A DNA stretch of 64,000 nucleotides from Pseudomonas sp. H1h (lineage in GTDB: Bacteria; Pseudomonadota; Gammaproteobacteria; Pseudomonadales; Pseudomonadaceae), in assembly GCF_000633255.1 (NCBI RefSeq), contig NZ_AYMJ01000023.1, forward strand, positions 1-64,000, in the 5' to 3' direction. Below, one piece after another: positions 33,638-42,300 of the stretch. The notes under the pieces are model-generated. The model was given only the letters and a program-made list of their open reading frames with translations, was not told where the DNA came from and made no database searches. The position numbers were made by a program, and so were the translations under genes. Each line of letters opens with the position of its first letter. Position 1 is the first letter of the stretch.

Positions 33638-35014
33638 TTACACAGTATGCAGATACCAGTTGTACTCGAGGTCGGAGATGGAGTGTTCGAACTCCTCCAG
33701 CTCGCTCTCTTTACAGGCGACGAAGATATCGATGTATTTCGGATCGATGTACTTGGCCATCACCTCGCTGTCGTCCAGCTCACGCAGGGCGTCGCGCAAG
33801 TTGTTCGGCAGGCTTTGTTCGTTCTGCTCGTAGCTGTTGCCTTCGACCGGAGCGCCCGGTTCGATCTTGTTCACCAGGCCGTGATGCACACCGGCCAGGA
33901 CCGAAGCCATCAGCAGGTACGGGTTGGCGTCGGCGCCGGCTACGCGGTGTTCGATTCGCACGGCATCGGCAGAGCCGGTCGGTACGCGGATCGCCACGGT
34001 GCGGTTGTCCAGGCCCCAGCACGGCGAGTTCGGCACATAGAACTGCGCGCCGAAACGACGGTAAGAGTTGACGTTCGGGCAGAGGAAAGCCATCTGCGCC
34101 GGCAGGGTCTCGAGCACACCGCCGATCGCGTGACGCAGCGCGGCGTTCTGCTCGGGATCCTCGCTTGCAAAGATGTTCTTGCCATCTTTGTCGAGCACCG
34201 AGATGTGGACATGCAGACCGTTACCTGCCTGACCCGGGTACGGCTTGGCCATGAAGGTGGTGTCCATTTCATGGTCGTAGGCGATGTTCTTGATCAGACG
34301 CTTGAGCAGTACCGCGTAGTCGCAAGCCTTGATCGGGTCGGCGACGTGGTGCAGGTTCACTTCGAACTGCGCCGGGGCACTTTCCTTGACGATGGCGTCG
34401 GCCGGGATGCCTTGCTCTTTGGCACCTTCCAGAATGTCCTGGAGGCAGTCGACGTATTCGTCGAGGTCGTCGATCAGGTAAACCTGAGTCGAGTGCGGAC
34501 GTTTGCCGGAGATCGGCGAGCGTGGTGGCTGCGGACGGCCGTTCACGTTTTCCTGGTCGATCAGGTAGAACTCGAGTTCGAATGCGGCGCAGATGGTCAA
34601 GCCCAGCTCGTCAAACTTTGCAACAACTTGACGGAGCACTTCGCGCGGATCGGCGAAGAACGGGTCACCTTCGAGTTCGTGCATGGTCATCAACAGTTGC
34701 GCGGTAGGACGCTTCTGCCATGGCTCGTTGCACAGGGTGTCGGGGATTGGATAGCAGATCCGGTCGGCGTCGCCGATGTCCAGACCCAGGCCGGTGCTTT
34801 CCACCGTAGAGCCATTGATATCCAGAGCAAATAGAGAGGCCGGCAGGTTGATGCCTTTCTCGTAAACCTTGTGGAGGCTGGTGCGTTCGATGCGCTTGCC
34901 GCGCACCACACCATTCATATCCGCAATCAGAAGGTCAACGTACAGAACCTCAGGATGTTCCTTAAGGAACGCGTTCGCTTCGTTAAGCTGAACGGCACGC
35001 GGGGGTACCGACAT
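33638..35014 (-). CDS. spuI: Glutamate-putrescine ligase (glutamine synthetase-like, SpuI)
   Basis: The 458-residue enzyme of the GS-like PuuA family joins glutamate to putrescine or another polyamine to start gamma-glutamylated polyamine breakdown. GS features are AFELEFYLID (metal glutamates), GLHVHISVLDKDGKNIF and RVPTGSADAVRIEHRVAGADANPYL (ATP/arginine loop). It is divergent from the spuA remnant-spuBC genes, as in P. aeruginosa (PA0296). The leader has AACAACAA overlapping the ribosome-binding region, a good Hfq/Crc target, suggesting catabolite repression. Confidence 0.9.
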   Translation of the reverse strand: MSVPPRAVQLNEANAFLKEHPEVLYVDLLIADMNGVVRGKRIERTSLHKVYEKGINLPASLFALDINGSTVESTGLGLDIGDADRICYPIPDTLCNEPWQKRPTAQLLMTMHELEGDPFFADPREVLRQVVAKFDELGLTICAAFELEFYLIDQENVNGRPQPPRSPISGKRPHSTQVYLIDDLDEYVDCLQDILEGAKEQGIPADAIVKESAPAQFEVNLHHVADPIKACDYAVLLKRLIKNIAYDHEMDTTFMAKPYPGQAGNGLHVHISVLDKDGKNIFASEDPEQNAALRHAIGGVLETLPAQMAFLCPNVNSYRRFGAQFYVPNSPCWGLDNRTVAIRVPTGSADAVRIEHRVAGADANPYLLMASVLAGVHHGLVNKIEPGAPVEGNSYEQNEQSLPNNLRDALRELDDSEVMAKYIDPKYIDIFVACKESELEEFEHSISDLEYNWYLHTV

Positions 35015-35026
35015 GATGCAACACCT

Positions 35027-35034
35027 TTGTTGTT
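35027..35034 (-). promoter_or_regulatory. Candidate Hfq/Crc CA-motif in the spuI leader
   Basis: The minus strand reads AACAACAA, an exact AAYAAYAA motif, immediately before AGG of the ribosome-binding site and 13 bases before the start codon. In pseudomonads such motifs are bound by Hfq with Crc to block translation when preferred carbon is present. The effect here is inferred. Confidence 0.5.
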
Positions 35035-35201
35035 AAAAATATCAATCATTGATCTTTTCTGGTTTCAGTCAACCCGAACGGCATGCCGAAGTCAAGCGAG
35101 GCCTTTTTTGCCCTAAAAAAGCGCTGCAAGGGCATTTATGGGGCACTTTGGGGCGGTTTTGCTCCCTTTGGACGCTTGGCACCCGCGGGCTTGAGCAGGC
35201 C

Positions 35202-35228
35202 GTGTTGTATTTTTTACGGGGGTGTTGT
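35202..35228. promoter_or_regulatory. Direct repeat in the spuI-spuA intergenic region
   Basis: GTGTTGT occurs at 35202-35208 and again at 35222-35228, 20 bases apart (about two helical turns), upstream of the spu genes. It could bind an activator dimer. The rest of the 278-base divergent region is AT-rich near both ends and holds no ORF. Confidence 0.3.
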
Positions 35229-35292
35229 GTAAAAAAATGAACAAGGCTAAGCTCGGATCAAACCCATAACAGCAATAATACCGGGGTGCTTC

Positions 35293-35649
35293 ATGTCTCG
35301 CCTGCCGTTAATCGGCATCACCGACTGCTCGCAACAGTCCGGTCTGCATGCTCAACACATCAGTGGCGACAAATCCGTCCGTAGCGCAGCCAGCAAGGCT
35401 CGCGGTCTGTCGACGATGTTCTCGTCGGCAGCAGCCAGAACGGCAGCGTCCGTTATTCTGGACGTACGGCCAAGCATCCTGTTTATGGCGTCTCCTTCCA
35501 ATATAGATCTCTTTGAGTCCCAAAGCCTGTGCCGCTTGACAAGCCGTGCTCGTGATTCTGCACGCCTTGAATGTGCACAGGAAATGCAACGCCAGCGTAA
35601 AGGGCAGGTAAGCTCCTCTTTCATTGTCTATGCGCGGTGCCAGGCGTAA
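35293..35649 (+). pseudogene. spuA: Decayed spuA (gamma-glutamyl-GABA hydrolase, PuuD-type) remnant
   Basis: The 118-codon ORF begins MSRLPLIGITDCSQQSGLHA and continues HISGDKSVR, then ILFMASPSNIDLF. This follows the class I amidotransferase SpuA/PuuD N-terminus (MSRLPLIGVT..., HISGDKYVR, LLFTGSPSN) for roughly the first 75-95 residues. The remaining ~160 residues, including the catalytic cysteine elbow and the His-Glu pair, are absent, and several core positions are substituted. It sits exactly where spuA lies in P. aeruginosa, before spuB. I read it as a truncated pseudogene; a shortened functional protein is unlikely. The alignment is from memory of the family. Confidence 0.75.
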
Positions 35650-35744
35650 GCCGGCACTGCGCGCAAGCAAGCCCCCTTTAACGCGACGCCACGGCGTCAA
35701 ACTTTGCCTGACACGATGTCAGGAGACTCAGCCCAGAGGCATTT

Positions 35745-37103
35745 ATGAGTAACAACCTCGACCAGCTCACCGATTGGTTGAAAGACCACAAGATCACAGA
35801 AGTCGAATGCATGATCGGCGACCTGACCGGTATCACCCGGGGCAAGATCTCGCCGACCAACAAGTTCATCGCCGAAAAAGGCATGCGCCTTCCGGAAAGC
35901 GTGCTGTTGCAGACCGTGACCGGCGACTACGTCGAAGACGACATCTATTACGAACTGCTCGACCCGGCCGACATCGACATGATCTGCCGCCCCGACCAGA
36001 ACGCCGTGTATCTGGTGCCATGGGCCATCGAGCCGACCGCCCAGGTGATCCACGACACCTACGACAAGCAAGGCAACCCGATCGAGCTGTCGCCGCGCAA
36101 CGTCCTCAAGAAAGTCCTGAAACTCTATGCCGACAAGGGCTGGCAGCCGATCGTGGCGCCGGAAATGGAGTTCTACCTGACCAAGCGCAGTGACGACCCT
36201 GACTATCCGTTGCAGCCGCCGATTGGCCGTTCGGGCCGTCCGGAAATCGGTCGTCAGTCGTTCTCCATCGAAGCGGCGAACGAATTCGACCCGCTGTTCG
36301 AAGACGTCTACGACTGGTGCGAACTGCAGGAACTGGACCTCGACACGCTGATCCACGAGGACGGCACGGCGCAGATGGAAATCAACTTCCGTCACGGTGA
36401 CGCCCTGTCGCTGGCCGACCAGATCCTGGTGTTCAAGCGCACCATGCGTGAAGCCGCGCTCAAGCACGACGTGGCCGCAACCTTCATGGCCAAGCCGATG
36501 ACCGGTGAGCCGGGCAGTGCGATGCACTTGCACCAGAGCATCATCGACATCGAGACCGGCAAGAACGTGTTCTCCAATGAAGACGGGACCATGAGCCAGC
36601 TGTTCCTGCACCACATCGGTGGCCTGCAGAAACTGATCCCGGAGTTGCTGCCGCTGTTCGCGCCGAACGTCAACTCGTTCCGCCGCTTCCTGCCGGATAC
36701 CTCGGCGCCGGTGAACGTGGAATGGGGCGAAGAGAACCGCACCGTGGGCCTGCGCGTACCGGATGCCGGCCCGCAGAACCGCCGCGTGGAAAACCGCCTG
36801 CCGGGCGCCGACGCCAACCCGTACCTGGCGATCGCCGCGAGCCTGCTCTGCGGTTACATCGGCATGGTCGAGGGGCTCAACCCGAGCGCACCGGTGGTCG
36901 GTCGTGGCTATGAACGCCGCAACCTGCGCCTGCCGCTGACCATCGAGGACGCCCTGGAGCGCATGGAAAACAGCACCACCGTCGAGAAATACCTCGGCAA
37001 GACTTTCATCACAGGCTACGTCGCGGTCAAGCGGGCCGAGCATGAAAACTTCAAGCGCGTGATCAGTTCCTGGGAGCGTGAGTACCTGCTCTTCGCCGTC
37101 TGA
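35745..37103 (+). CDS. spuB: Glutamate-putrescine ligase (glutamine synthetase-like, SpuB)
   Basis: The second PuuA-type ligase of the cluster (452 aa) starts MSNNLDQLTDWLKDHKITEVEC. The GS core shows APEMEFYLTK (metal ligands), GSAMHLHQSIIDIETGKNVF and RVPDAGPQNRRVENRLPGADANPYL. It and SpuI are paralogous, not near-identical, and may differ in polyamine preference. spuC follows after 56 bases. With spuA broken, the gamma-glutamyl product must be hydrolysed by an enzyme encoded elsewhere. Confidence 0.92.
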   Translation: MSNNLDQLTDWLKDHKITEVECMIGDLTGITRGKISPTNKFIAEKGMRLPESVLLQTVTGDYVEDDIYYELLDPADIDMICRPDQNAVYLVPWAIEPTAQVIHDTYDKQGNPIELSPRNVLKKVLKLYADKGWQPIVAPEMEFYLTKRSDDPDYPLQPPIGRSGRPEIGRQSFSIEAANEFDPLFEDVYDWCELQELDLDTLIHEDGTAQMEINFRHGDALSLADQILVFKRTMREAALKHDVAATFMAKPMTGEPGSAMHLHQSIIDIETGKNVFSNEDGTMSQLFLHHIGGLQKLIPELLPLFAPNVNSFRRFLPDTSAPVNVEWGEENRTVGLRVPDAGPQNRRVENRLPGADANPYLAIAASLLCGYIGMVEGLNPSAPVVGRGYERRNLRLPLTIEDALERMENSTTVEKYLGKTFITGYVAVKRAEHENFKRVISSWEREYLLFAV

Positions 37104-37159
37104 TACGCCGGGCGCGGCTGTCAGCAGCCGCGCCTTCACCGATAACAAGGAGAATTGGC

Positions 37160-38524
37160 ATGACCAGCAACAACCCGCAAACCCGTGAGTGGCAAGCCTT
37201 GAGCAGCGATCACCACCTGGCCCCGTTCAGTGACTTCAAGCAGCTGAAAGAGAAGGGTCCACGGATCATCACCAACGCCAAGGGCGTGTACCTGTGGGAC
37301 AGCGAGGGCAACAAGATCCTCGATGGCATGGCGGGTCTGTGGTGCGTGGCGATCGGTTATGGCCGCGATGAGCTGGCTGACGCAGCCGCGAAGCAAATGC
37401 GCGAACTGCCTTACTACAACCTGTTCTTCCAGACCGCGCACCCGCCGGCGCTGGAACTGGCCAAGGCCATCGCCGACGTTGCGCCGCAAGGCATGAACCA
37501 CGTGTTCTTCACCGGTTCCGGCTCCGAAGGCAACGACACCATGCTGCGTATGGTTCGTCACTACTGGGCGATCAAGGGCCAGCCGAACAAGAAAGTCATC
37601 ATCAGCCGCAAGAACGGTTATCACGGTTCGACCGTGGCCGGCGCGAGCCTGGGTGGCATGACTTATATGCACGAACAGGGCGACTTGCCGATTCCGGGTA
37701 TCGTCCACATCGCGCAGCCGTACTGGTTCGCCGAGGGCGGTGACATGTCGCCGGAAGAGTTCGGCATCTGGGCGGCCAATCAGCTGGAAGAGAAGATTCT
37801 CGAAGTCGGCGTGGACAACGTCGGTGCCTTTATTGCCGAGCCGATCCAGGGTGCCGGCGGCGTGATCATTCCGCCAGACAGCTACTGGCCGCGCATCAAG
37901 GAAATCCTCGCCAAGTACGACATCCTGTTCGTGGCGGACGAAGTGATCTGCGGTTTCGGCCGCACCGGTCAGTGGTTCGGTTCCGATTTCTACGACCTGA
38001 AGCCAGACATGATGACCATCGCCAAAGGCCTGACGTCCGGTTACATCCCGATGGGTGGCCTGATCGTGCGCGACGAAGTGGTGAAGGTGCTCAACGAAGG
38101 CGGCGATTTCAACCACGGCTTCACCTACTCCGGGCATCCGGTGGCGGCAGCGGTGGGTCTGGAAAACATCCGGATTCTGCGCGATGAGAAAATTATCGAG
38201 AACGCGCACAACGAAACGGCACCGTATTTGCAGAAACGTTTGCGCGAACTCAACGACCACCCGTTGGTGGGTGAAGTGCGCGGCGTCGGTTTGCTGGGGG
38301 CGATCGAGCTGGTGCAGGACAAGGCCACTCGCAAGCGTTACGAGGGCAAGGGTGTGGGCATGATCTGCCGGCAGTTCTGCTTCGATAATGGCCTGATCAT
38401 GCGCGCCGTGGGCGACACCATGATCATTGCGCCGCCGCTGGTGATCAGCAAGGCGGAGATCGATGAGCTGGTTACAAAGGCACGCAAGTGCCTGGACCTG
38501 ACCCTCAGTGCATTGCAGGCCTAA
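37160..38524 (+). CDS. spuC: Polyamine:pyruvate aminotransferase SpuC
   Basis: This class III PLP aminotransferase (454 aa) transfers the amino group of putrescine or related diamines to pyruvate. The PLP lysine is K289 in MTIAKGLTSGYIPMGG; GSGSEGNDTMLRMVRHYW and VADEVICGFGRTG are other family motifs. AACAAGGAG precedes the ATG. A large hairpin lies just after its stop, before spuD. Confidence 0.94.
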   Translation: MTSNNPQTREWQALSSDHHLAPFSDFKQLKEKGPRIITNAKGVYLWDSEGNKILDGMAGLWCVAIGYGRDELADAAAKQMRELPYYNLFFQTAHPPALELAKAIADVAPQGMNHVFFTGSGSEGNDTMLRMVRHYWAIKGQPNKKVIISRKNGYHGSTVAGASLGGMTYMHEQGDLPIPGIVHIAQPYWFAEGGDMSPEEFGIWAANQLEEKILEVGVDNVGAFIAEPIQGAGGVIIPPDSYWPRIKEILAKYDILFVADEVICGFGRTGQWFGSDFYDLKPDMMTIAKGLTSGYIPMGGLIVRDEVVKVLNEGGDFNHGFTYSGHPVAAAVGLENIRILRDEKIIENAHNETAPYLQKRLRELNDHPLVGEVRGVGLLGAIELVQDKATRKRYEGKGVGMICRQFCFDNGLIMRAVGDTMIIAPPLVISKAEIDELVTKARKCLDLTLSALQA

Positions 38525-38532
38525 GTGCTAGG

Positions 38533-38568
38533 CTTCGAGCGGGGGAGCTGCGGCGCTCTCGCTCGAAG
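38533..38568. other. Large stem-loop between spuC and spuD
   Basis: CTTCGAGCG and CGCTCGAAG are exact inverted complements, with inner GAGC/GCTC pairing. No T-run follows. It could partly terminate or process the catabolic message ahead of the transporter genes. Confidence 0.6.
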
Positions 38569-38695
38569 GTGTCAGAAAGGTTGGCCTTTTCTTGAAAGAC
38601 CGCCTCCGATCTTGCCAGACTAGCCGCGGTTCCAGTTGTCGGGGTTCGGCCGCTGAACAAAGTGGTTCAAAAAAGAAAAATTTGGAGCATGACGC

Positions 38696-39805
38696 ATGAA
38701 GGCATTAGGTAAAAAGCTTGCTGGCAAGACTCTTCTCGCTTTGTCCGTCGCGGGCATGATGGCGGGCGCGGTTCACGCGGACGACAAAGTACTGCACGTC
38801 TACAACTGGTCCGACTACATCGCTCCGGACACCATCGCCAACTTCGAGAAAGAGTCCGGGATCAAAGTCGTCTACGACGTATTCGACAGCAACGAAACCC
38901 TGGAAGCCAAGCTGCTGGCAGGCAAGTCCGGTTATGACGTGGTTGTGCCGTCGAACAACTTCCTGGCCAAGCAGATCAAGGCTGGCGTTTACCAGGAACT
39001 GGACCAGTCCAAGCTGCCTAACTGGAAAAACCTCAACCAGGACCTGCTCAAGGCCGTGTCGGTCAGCGACCCGGGCAACAAGCACGCCTTCCCGTACATG
39101 TGGGGCTCGATCGGCATCGGTTACAACCCGGAGAAGGTCAAGGCTGCACTGGGCGTCGACACCATCGACTCGTGGGACGTGCTGCTCAAGCCGGAAAACA
39201 TCGCCAAGCTCAAGGGCTGCGGTGTGAGCTTCCTCGATTCGCCGACTGAAATGCTCCCGGTCGCGCTGCACTACCTGGGCCTGCCTACCGACACCCAGAA
39301 GAAAGAAGACATCAAGAAAGCCGAGGACCTGTTCCTCAAGATTCGTCCTTCGATCACCTACTTCCACTCCTCCAAGTACATCTCGGACCTGGCCAACGGC
39401 AACATCTGCGTAGCGGTCGGCTACTCGGGTGACGTGCAGCAGGCCAAGTCCCGTGCCGCCGAGGCCGGTGACAAGGTCAAAGTCAGCTACGCCATTCCGA
39501 AGGAAGGCGCTGGCAGCTTCTTCGACATGGTCGCCATCCCCAAGGATGCCGAAAACGTTGAAGGCGCCTACAAATTCATGACCTTCCTGCAGAAGCCTGA
39601 AGTCATGGCCGGCATCACCAACGCCGTACGTTTCCCGAACGGTAACGCCGCTGCAACGCCACTGGTGAATAAAGACATCACCAGCGATCCAGGCATCTAC
39701 CCGCCAGCCGACGTGCAGGCCAAGCTGTATGCGATCGCCGATTTGCCAGCGGCTACCCAGCGTGAAATGACTCGCAGCTGGACCAAGATCAAATCCGGCA
39801 AATAA
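38696..39805 (+). CDS. spuD: Putrescine-binding periplasmic protein SpuD
   Basis: This PotF/PotD-family binding protein (369 aa) has a signal peptide (about 1-28, ending AVHA) and the opening VLHVYNWSDYIAPDTIANFEK. In P. aeruginosa SpuD prefers putrescine and SpuE spermidine; the same is assumed here. VFDSNETLEAKLLAGKSGYD and FHSSKYISDLANGNICVAVGYSGD are strongly conserved. It is the first of two paralogous binding proteins serving one transporter. Confidence 0.94.
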   Translation: MKALGKKLAGKTLLALSVAGMMAGAVHADDKVLHVYNWSDYIAPDTIANFEKESGIKVVYDVFDSNETLEAKLLAGKSGYDVVVPSNNFLAKQIKAGVYQELDQSKLPNWKNLNQDLLKAVSVSDPGNKHAFPYMWGSIGIGYNPEKVKAALGVDTIDSWDVLLKPENIAKLKGCGVSFLDSPTEMLPVALHYLGLPTDTQKKEDIKKAEDLFLKIRPSITYFHSSKYISDLANGNICVAVGYSGDVQQAKSRAAEAGDKVKVSYAIPKEGAGSFFDMVAIPKDAENVEGAYKFMTFLQKPEVMAGITNAVRFPNGNAAATPLVNKDITSDPGIYPPADVQAKLYAIADLPAATQREMTRSWTKIKSGK

Positions 39806-39823
39806 GCCGGTTTGACGCAGCAA

Positions 39824-39858
39824 CCGCTGGCCGTCGTCCCCGCGAAGGCGGCCAGCGG
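39824..39858. other. Stem-loop between spuD and spuE
   Basis: CCGCTGGCCG and CGGCCAGCGG form a perfect ten-base-pair stem with a 15-base loop. It probably protects the spuD message 3' end and reduces readthrough to spuE, giving excess binding protein. Confidence 0.6.
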
Positions 39859-39992
39859 ATCAATTAAATGACAGGAAGTTTTGCAGGAACGGTTTTTCGA
39901 GGGTAAGTTGCGCGCCGGTTTGGTTGCCGGGCAGCGATGGCTGTCATGTAACGCGGGGCAACTTGGGCCCAACTAATTTAGAGGACCTCCAC

Positions 39993-41090
39993 TTGCCTAT
40001 TTTTTCTTCTTTGCGCAAAGCCCTGCTGGCCACTGCCGGCCTGACGATCGCTGTCGGAGCCCAGGCCGCCGGTACGGTGCATATTTATAACTGGTCGGAT
40101 TACATCGGCGAGACCACCCTGGCCGACTTCGAGAAAGCCACCGGGATCAAACCGGTCTACGACGTGTTCGACTCCAACGAAACCCTGGAAGGCAAGTTGC
40201 TGGCCGGGCGGACCGGTTACGACGTGGTCGTGCCGTCGAACCACTTCCTCGGCAAGCAGATCAAGGCGGGCGCGTTCCAGAAGCTCGACAAGGCGCAGCT
40301 GCCGAACTATTCGAACCTCGATCCAGTGCTGCTCAAGCGTCTGGAGCAGAACGATCCGGGCAACCTCTACGCCGTACCGTACCTGTGGGGCACCAACGGC
40401 ATCGGCTACAACGTCGAGAAAGTCAAAGCCGTGCTCGGTATCGACAAGATCGATTCCTGGAGCGTGCTGTTCGAGCCGGAGAACATCAAGAAGCTGCACA
40501 GCTGCGGCGTAGCGTTCCTCGATTCGGCGGATGAAATGATGCCGACCGTGCTCAACTACATGGGCCTGAACGCCAACAGCACCAATCCCAAGGATTACGA
40601 AAAGGCCACGGCCAAGTTGCTCGCCGTGCGTCCTTACGTGACCTACTTCCACTCTTCGAAATACATCGGTGATCTGGCCAACGGCGACATCTGCGTGGCC
40701 ATCGGCTTCTCCGGCGACATCTTCCAGGCCAAGCACCGTGCCGAAGAAGCCAAGAAGGGCGTGAACATCGCCTACTCGATCCCCAAAGAAGGCGGCGCGC
40801 TGTGGTTCGACATGCTGGCGATTCCCAAGGACTCGTCCAACGTCAAGGAAGCGCACGCCTTCATCAACTATTTGCTGAAACCTGAGGTGATCGCCCAGGT
40901 CAGTGATTACGTCGGTTACGCCAACCCCAACCCGGGTTCGGACAAGCTGATGGAACAGTCCATCCGCACCGATGAAGCGGTTTATCCACCGCAAGCAGTC
41001 CTCGACAAGACCTACGTGTCGACCGAGTTGCCACCCAATATTCAGCGTTTGATGACCCGCAGCTGGACCAAGGTCAAGTCGGGCAAATAA
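39993..41090 (+). CDS. spuE: Spermidine-binding periplasmic protein SpuE
   Basis: This PotD/PotF-family binding protein (365 aa) has a signal peptide of about 26 residues (ending VGAQAAG) and the opening TVHIYNWSDYIGETTLADFEK. The best start is TTG at 39993, with AGAGGA eight bases upstream; the upstream ATG at 39924 would add 23 residues before the signal peptide and block its function. In P. aeruginosa SpuE binds spermidine and influences type III secretion; only the binding role is assumed here. Confidence 0.92.
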   Translation: MPIFSSLRKALLATAGLTIAVGAQAAGTVHIYNWSDYIGETTLADFEKATGIKPVYDVFDSNETLEGKLLAGRTGYDVVVPSNHFLGKQIKAGAFQKLDKAQLPNYSNLDPVLLKRLEQNDPGNLYAVPYLWGTNGIGYNVEKVKAVLGIDKIDSWSVLFEPENIKKLHSCGVAFLDSADEMMPTVLNYMGLNANSTNPKDYEKATAKLLAVRPYVTYFHSSKYIGDLANGDICVAIGFSGDIFQAKHRAEEAKKGVNIAYSIPKEGGALWFDMLAIPKDSSNVKEAHAFINYLLKPEVIAQVSDYVGYANPNPGSDKLMEQSIRTDEAVYPPQAVLDKTYVSTELPPNIQRLMTRSWTKVKSGK

Positions 41091-41157
41091 GGCACAAACT
41101 ATCCTGGGTTCGTCCGCATAGGGCGAACTGCACTGTTTTTTTCTGGGAGTTTCGTAA

Positions 41158-42300
41158 ATGGCAGTTGCCTCCGGCGCCTATAAGAAAGCCCTCGAGGGCG
41201 ACCAGACACCTAAACAGGTGTTGGTCAAAATCGACCGGGTCACGAAGAAGTTCGACGAGACGATTGCCGTGGACGATGTGTCCCTGGAAATCAAGAAAGG
41301 CGAGATCTTCGCCCTGCTCGGCGGTTCGGGATCGGGCAAATCCACTCTGCTGCGGATGCTGGCAGGGTTCGAACGGCCCACGGAGGGGCGCATTTTCCTC
41401 GACGGCGTCGACATCACCGACATGCCGCCGTACGAGCGACCGATCAACATGATGTTCCAGTCGTACGCCTTGTTCCCGCACATGACCGTGGCGCAGAACA
41501 TCGCCTTCGGCCTCAAGCAGGACAAGATCCCGACGGCTGAAGTCGATGCCCGCGTGGCCGAAATGCTCAAACTGGTGCAGATGAGCCAGTACGCCAAGCG
41601 CAAGCCGCATCAACTGTCTGGCGGTCAGCGTCAGCGGGTGGCCCTGGCGCGTTCGCTGGCCAAGCGGCCGAAGCTGCTGCTGCTCGACGAACCGATGGGC
41701 GCACTGGACAAGAAACTGCGTTCGCAGATGCAGCTGGAGCTGGTGGAGATCATCGAGCGCGTGGGTGTGACCTGCGTGATGGTGACCCACGACCAGGAAG
41801 AGGCCATGACCATGGCCGAGCGCATCGCGATCATGCACCTGGGCTGGATCGCCCAGATCGGCAGCCCGATCGACATCTATGAAACCCCGACCAGCCGTCT
41901 GGTCTGCGAATTCATCGGCAACGTGAACATCTTCGAAGGAGAAGTGATCGACGACGCCGAAGGCCACGCGACCATCACCTGCAAGGACCTCGACCGGCAG
42001 ATCTACGTCGGCCATGGCATCAGCACTTCGGTGCAGGACAAATCGGTCACCTACGCGATCCGTCCGGAGAAGCTGCTGGTCACCGCCGAAATGCCGACCT
42101 GCGAGTACAACTGGTCGAGCGGCAAGGTGCATGACATCGCCTACCTGGGCGGTCACTCGGTGTTCTACGTTGAACTGCCGAGCGGCAAACTGGTGCAGTC
42201 GTTCGTTGCCAACGCCGAACGTCGCGGCGCGCGTCCGACCTGGGGCGATCAGGTTTACGTGTGGTGGGAAGACGACAGCGGCGTGGTACTTCGCTCATGA
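41158..42300 (+). CDS. spuF: Polyamine ABC transporter ATP-binding protein SpuF
   Basis: This PotA/PotG-type ATPase (380 aa) has Walker A GGSGSGKST (about residues 58-66), signature LSGGQRQR, Walker B KLLLLDEP and a C-terminal TOBE domain (about 290-378) that contacts the permeases or senses substrate. The stop overlaps the spuG start (ATGA). Confidence 0.95.
   Translation: MAVASGAYKKALEGDQTPKQVLVKIDRVTKKFDETIAVDDVSLEIKKGEIFALLGGSGSGKSTLLRMLAGFERPTEGRIFLDGVDITDMPPYERPINMMFQSYALFPHMTVAQNIAFGLKQDKIPTAEVDARVAEMLKLVQMSQYAKRKPHQLSGGQRQRVALARSLAKRPKLLLLDEPMGALDKKLRSQMQLELVEIIERVGVTCVMVTHDQEEAMTMAERIAIMHLGWIAQIGSPIDIYETPTSRLVCEFIGNVNIFEGEVIDDAEGHATITCKDLDRQIYVGHGISTSVQDKSVTYAIRPEKLLVTAEMPTCEYNWSSGKVHDIAYLGGHSVFYVELPSGKLVQSFVANAERRGARPTWGDQVYVWWEDDSGVVLRS

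Noticed and set aside
35170..35200. Sigma-54 type promoter (TTGGCAC near 35176) upstream of the spu genes
   Set aside because: The GC element does not fall at the required distance from GG, so the -24/-12 pattern fails.
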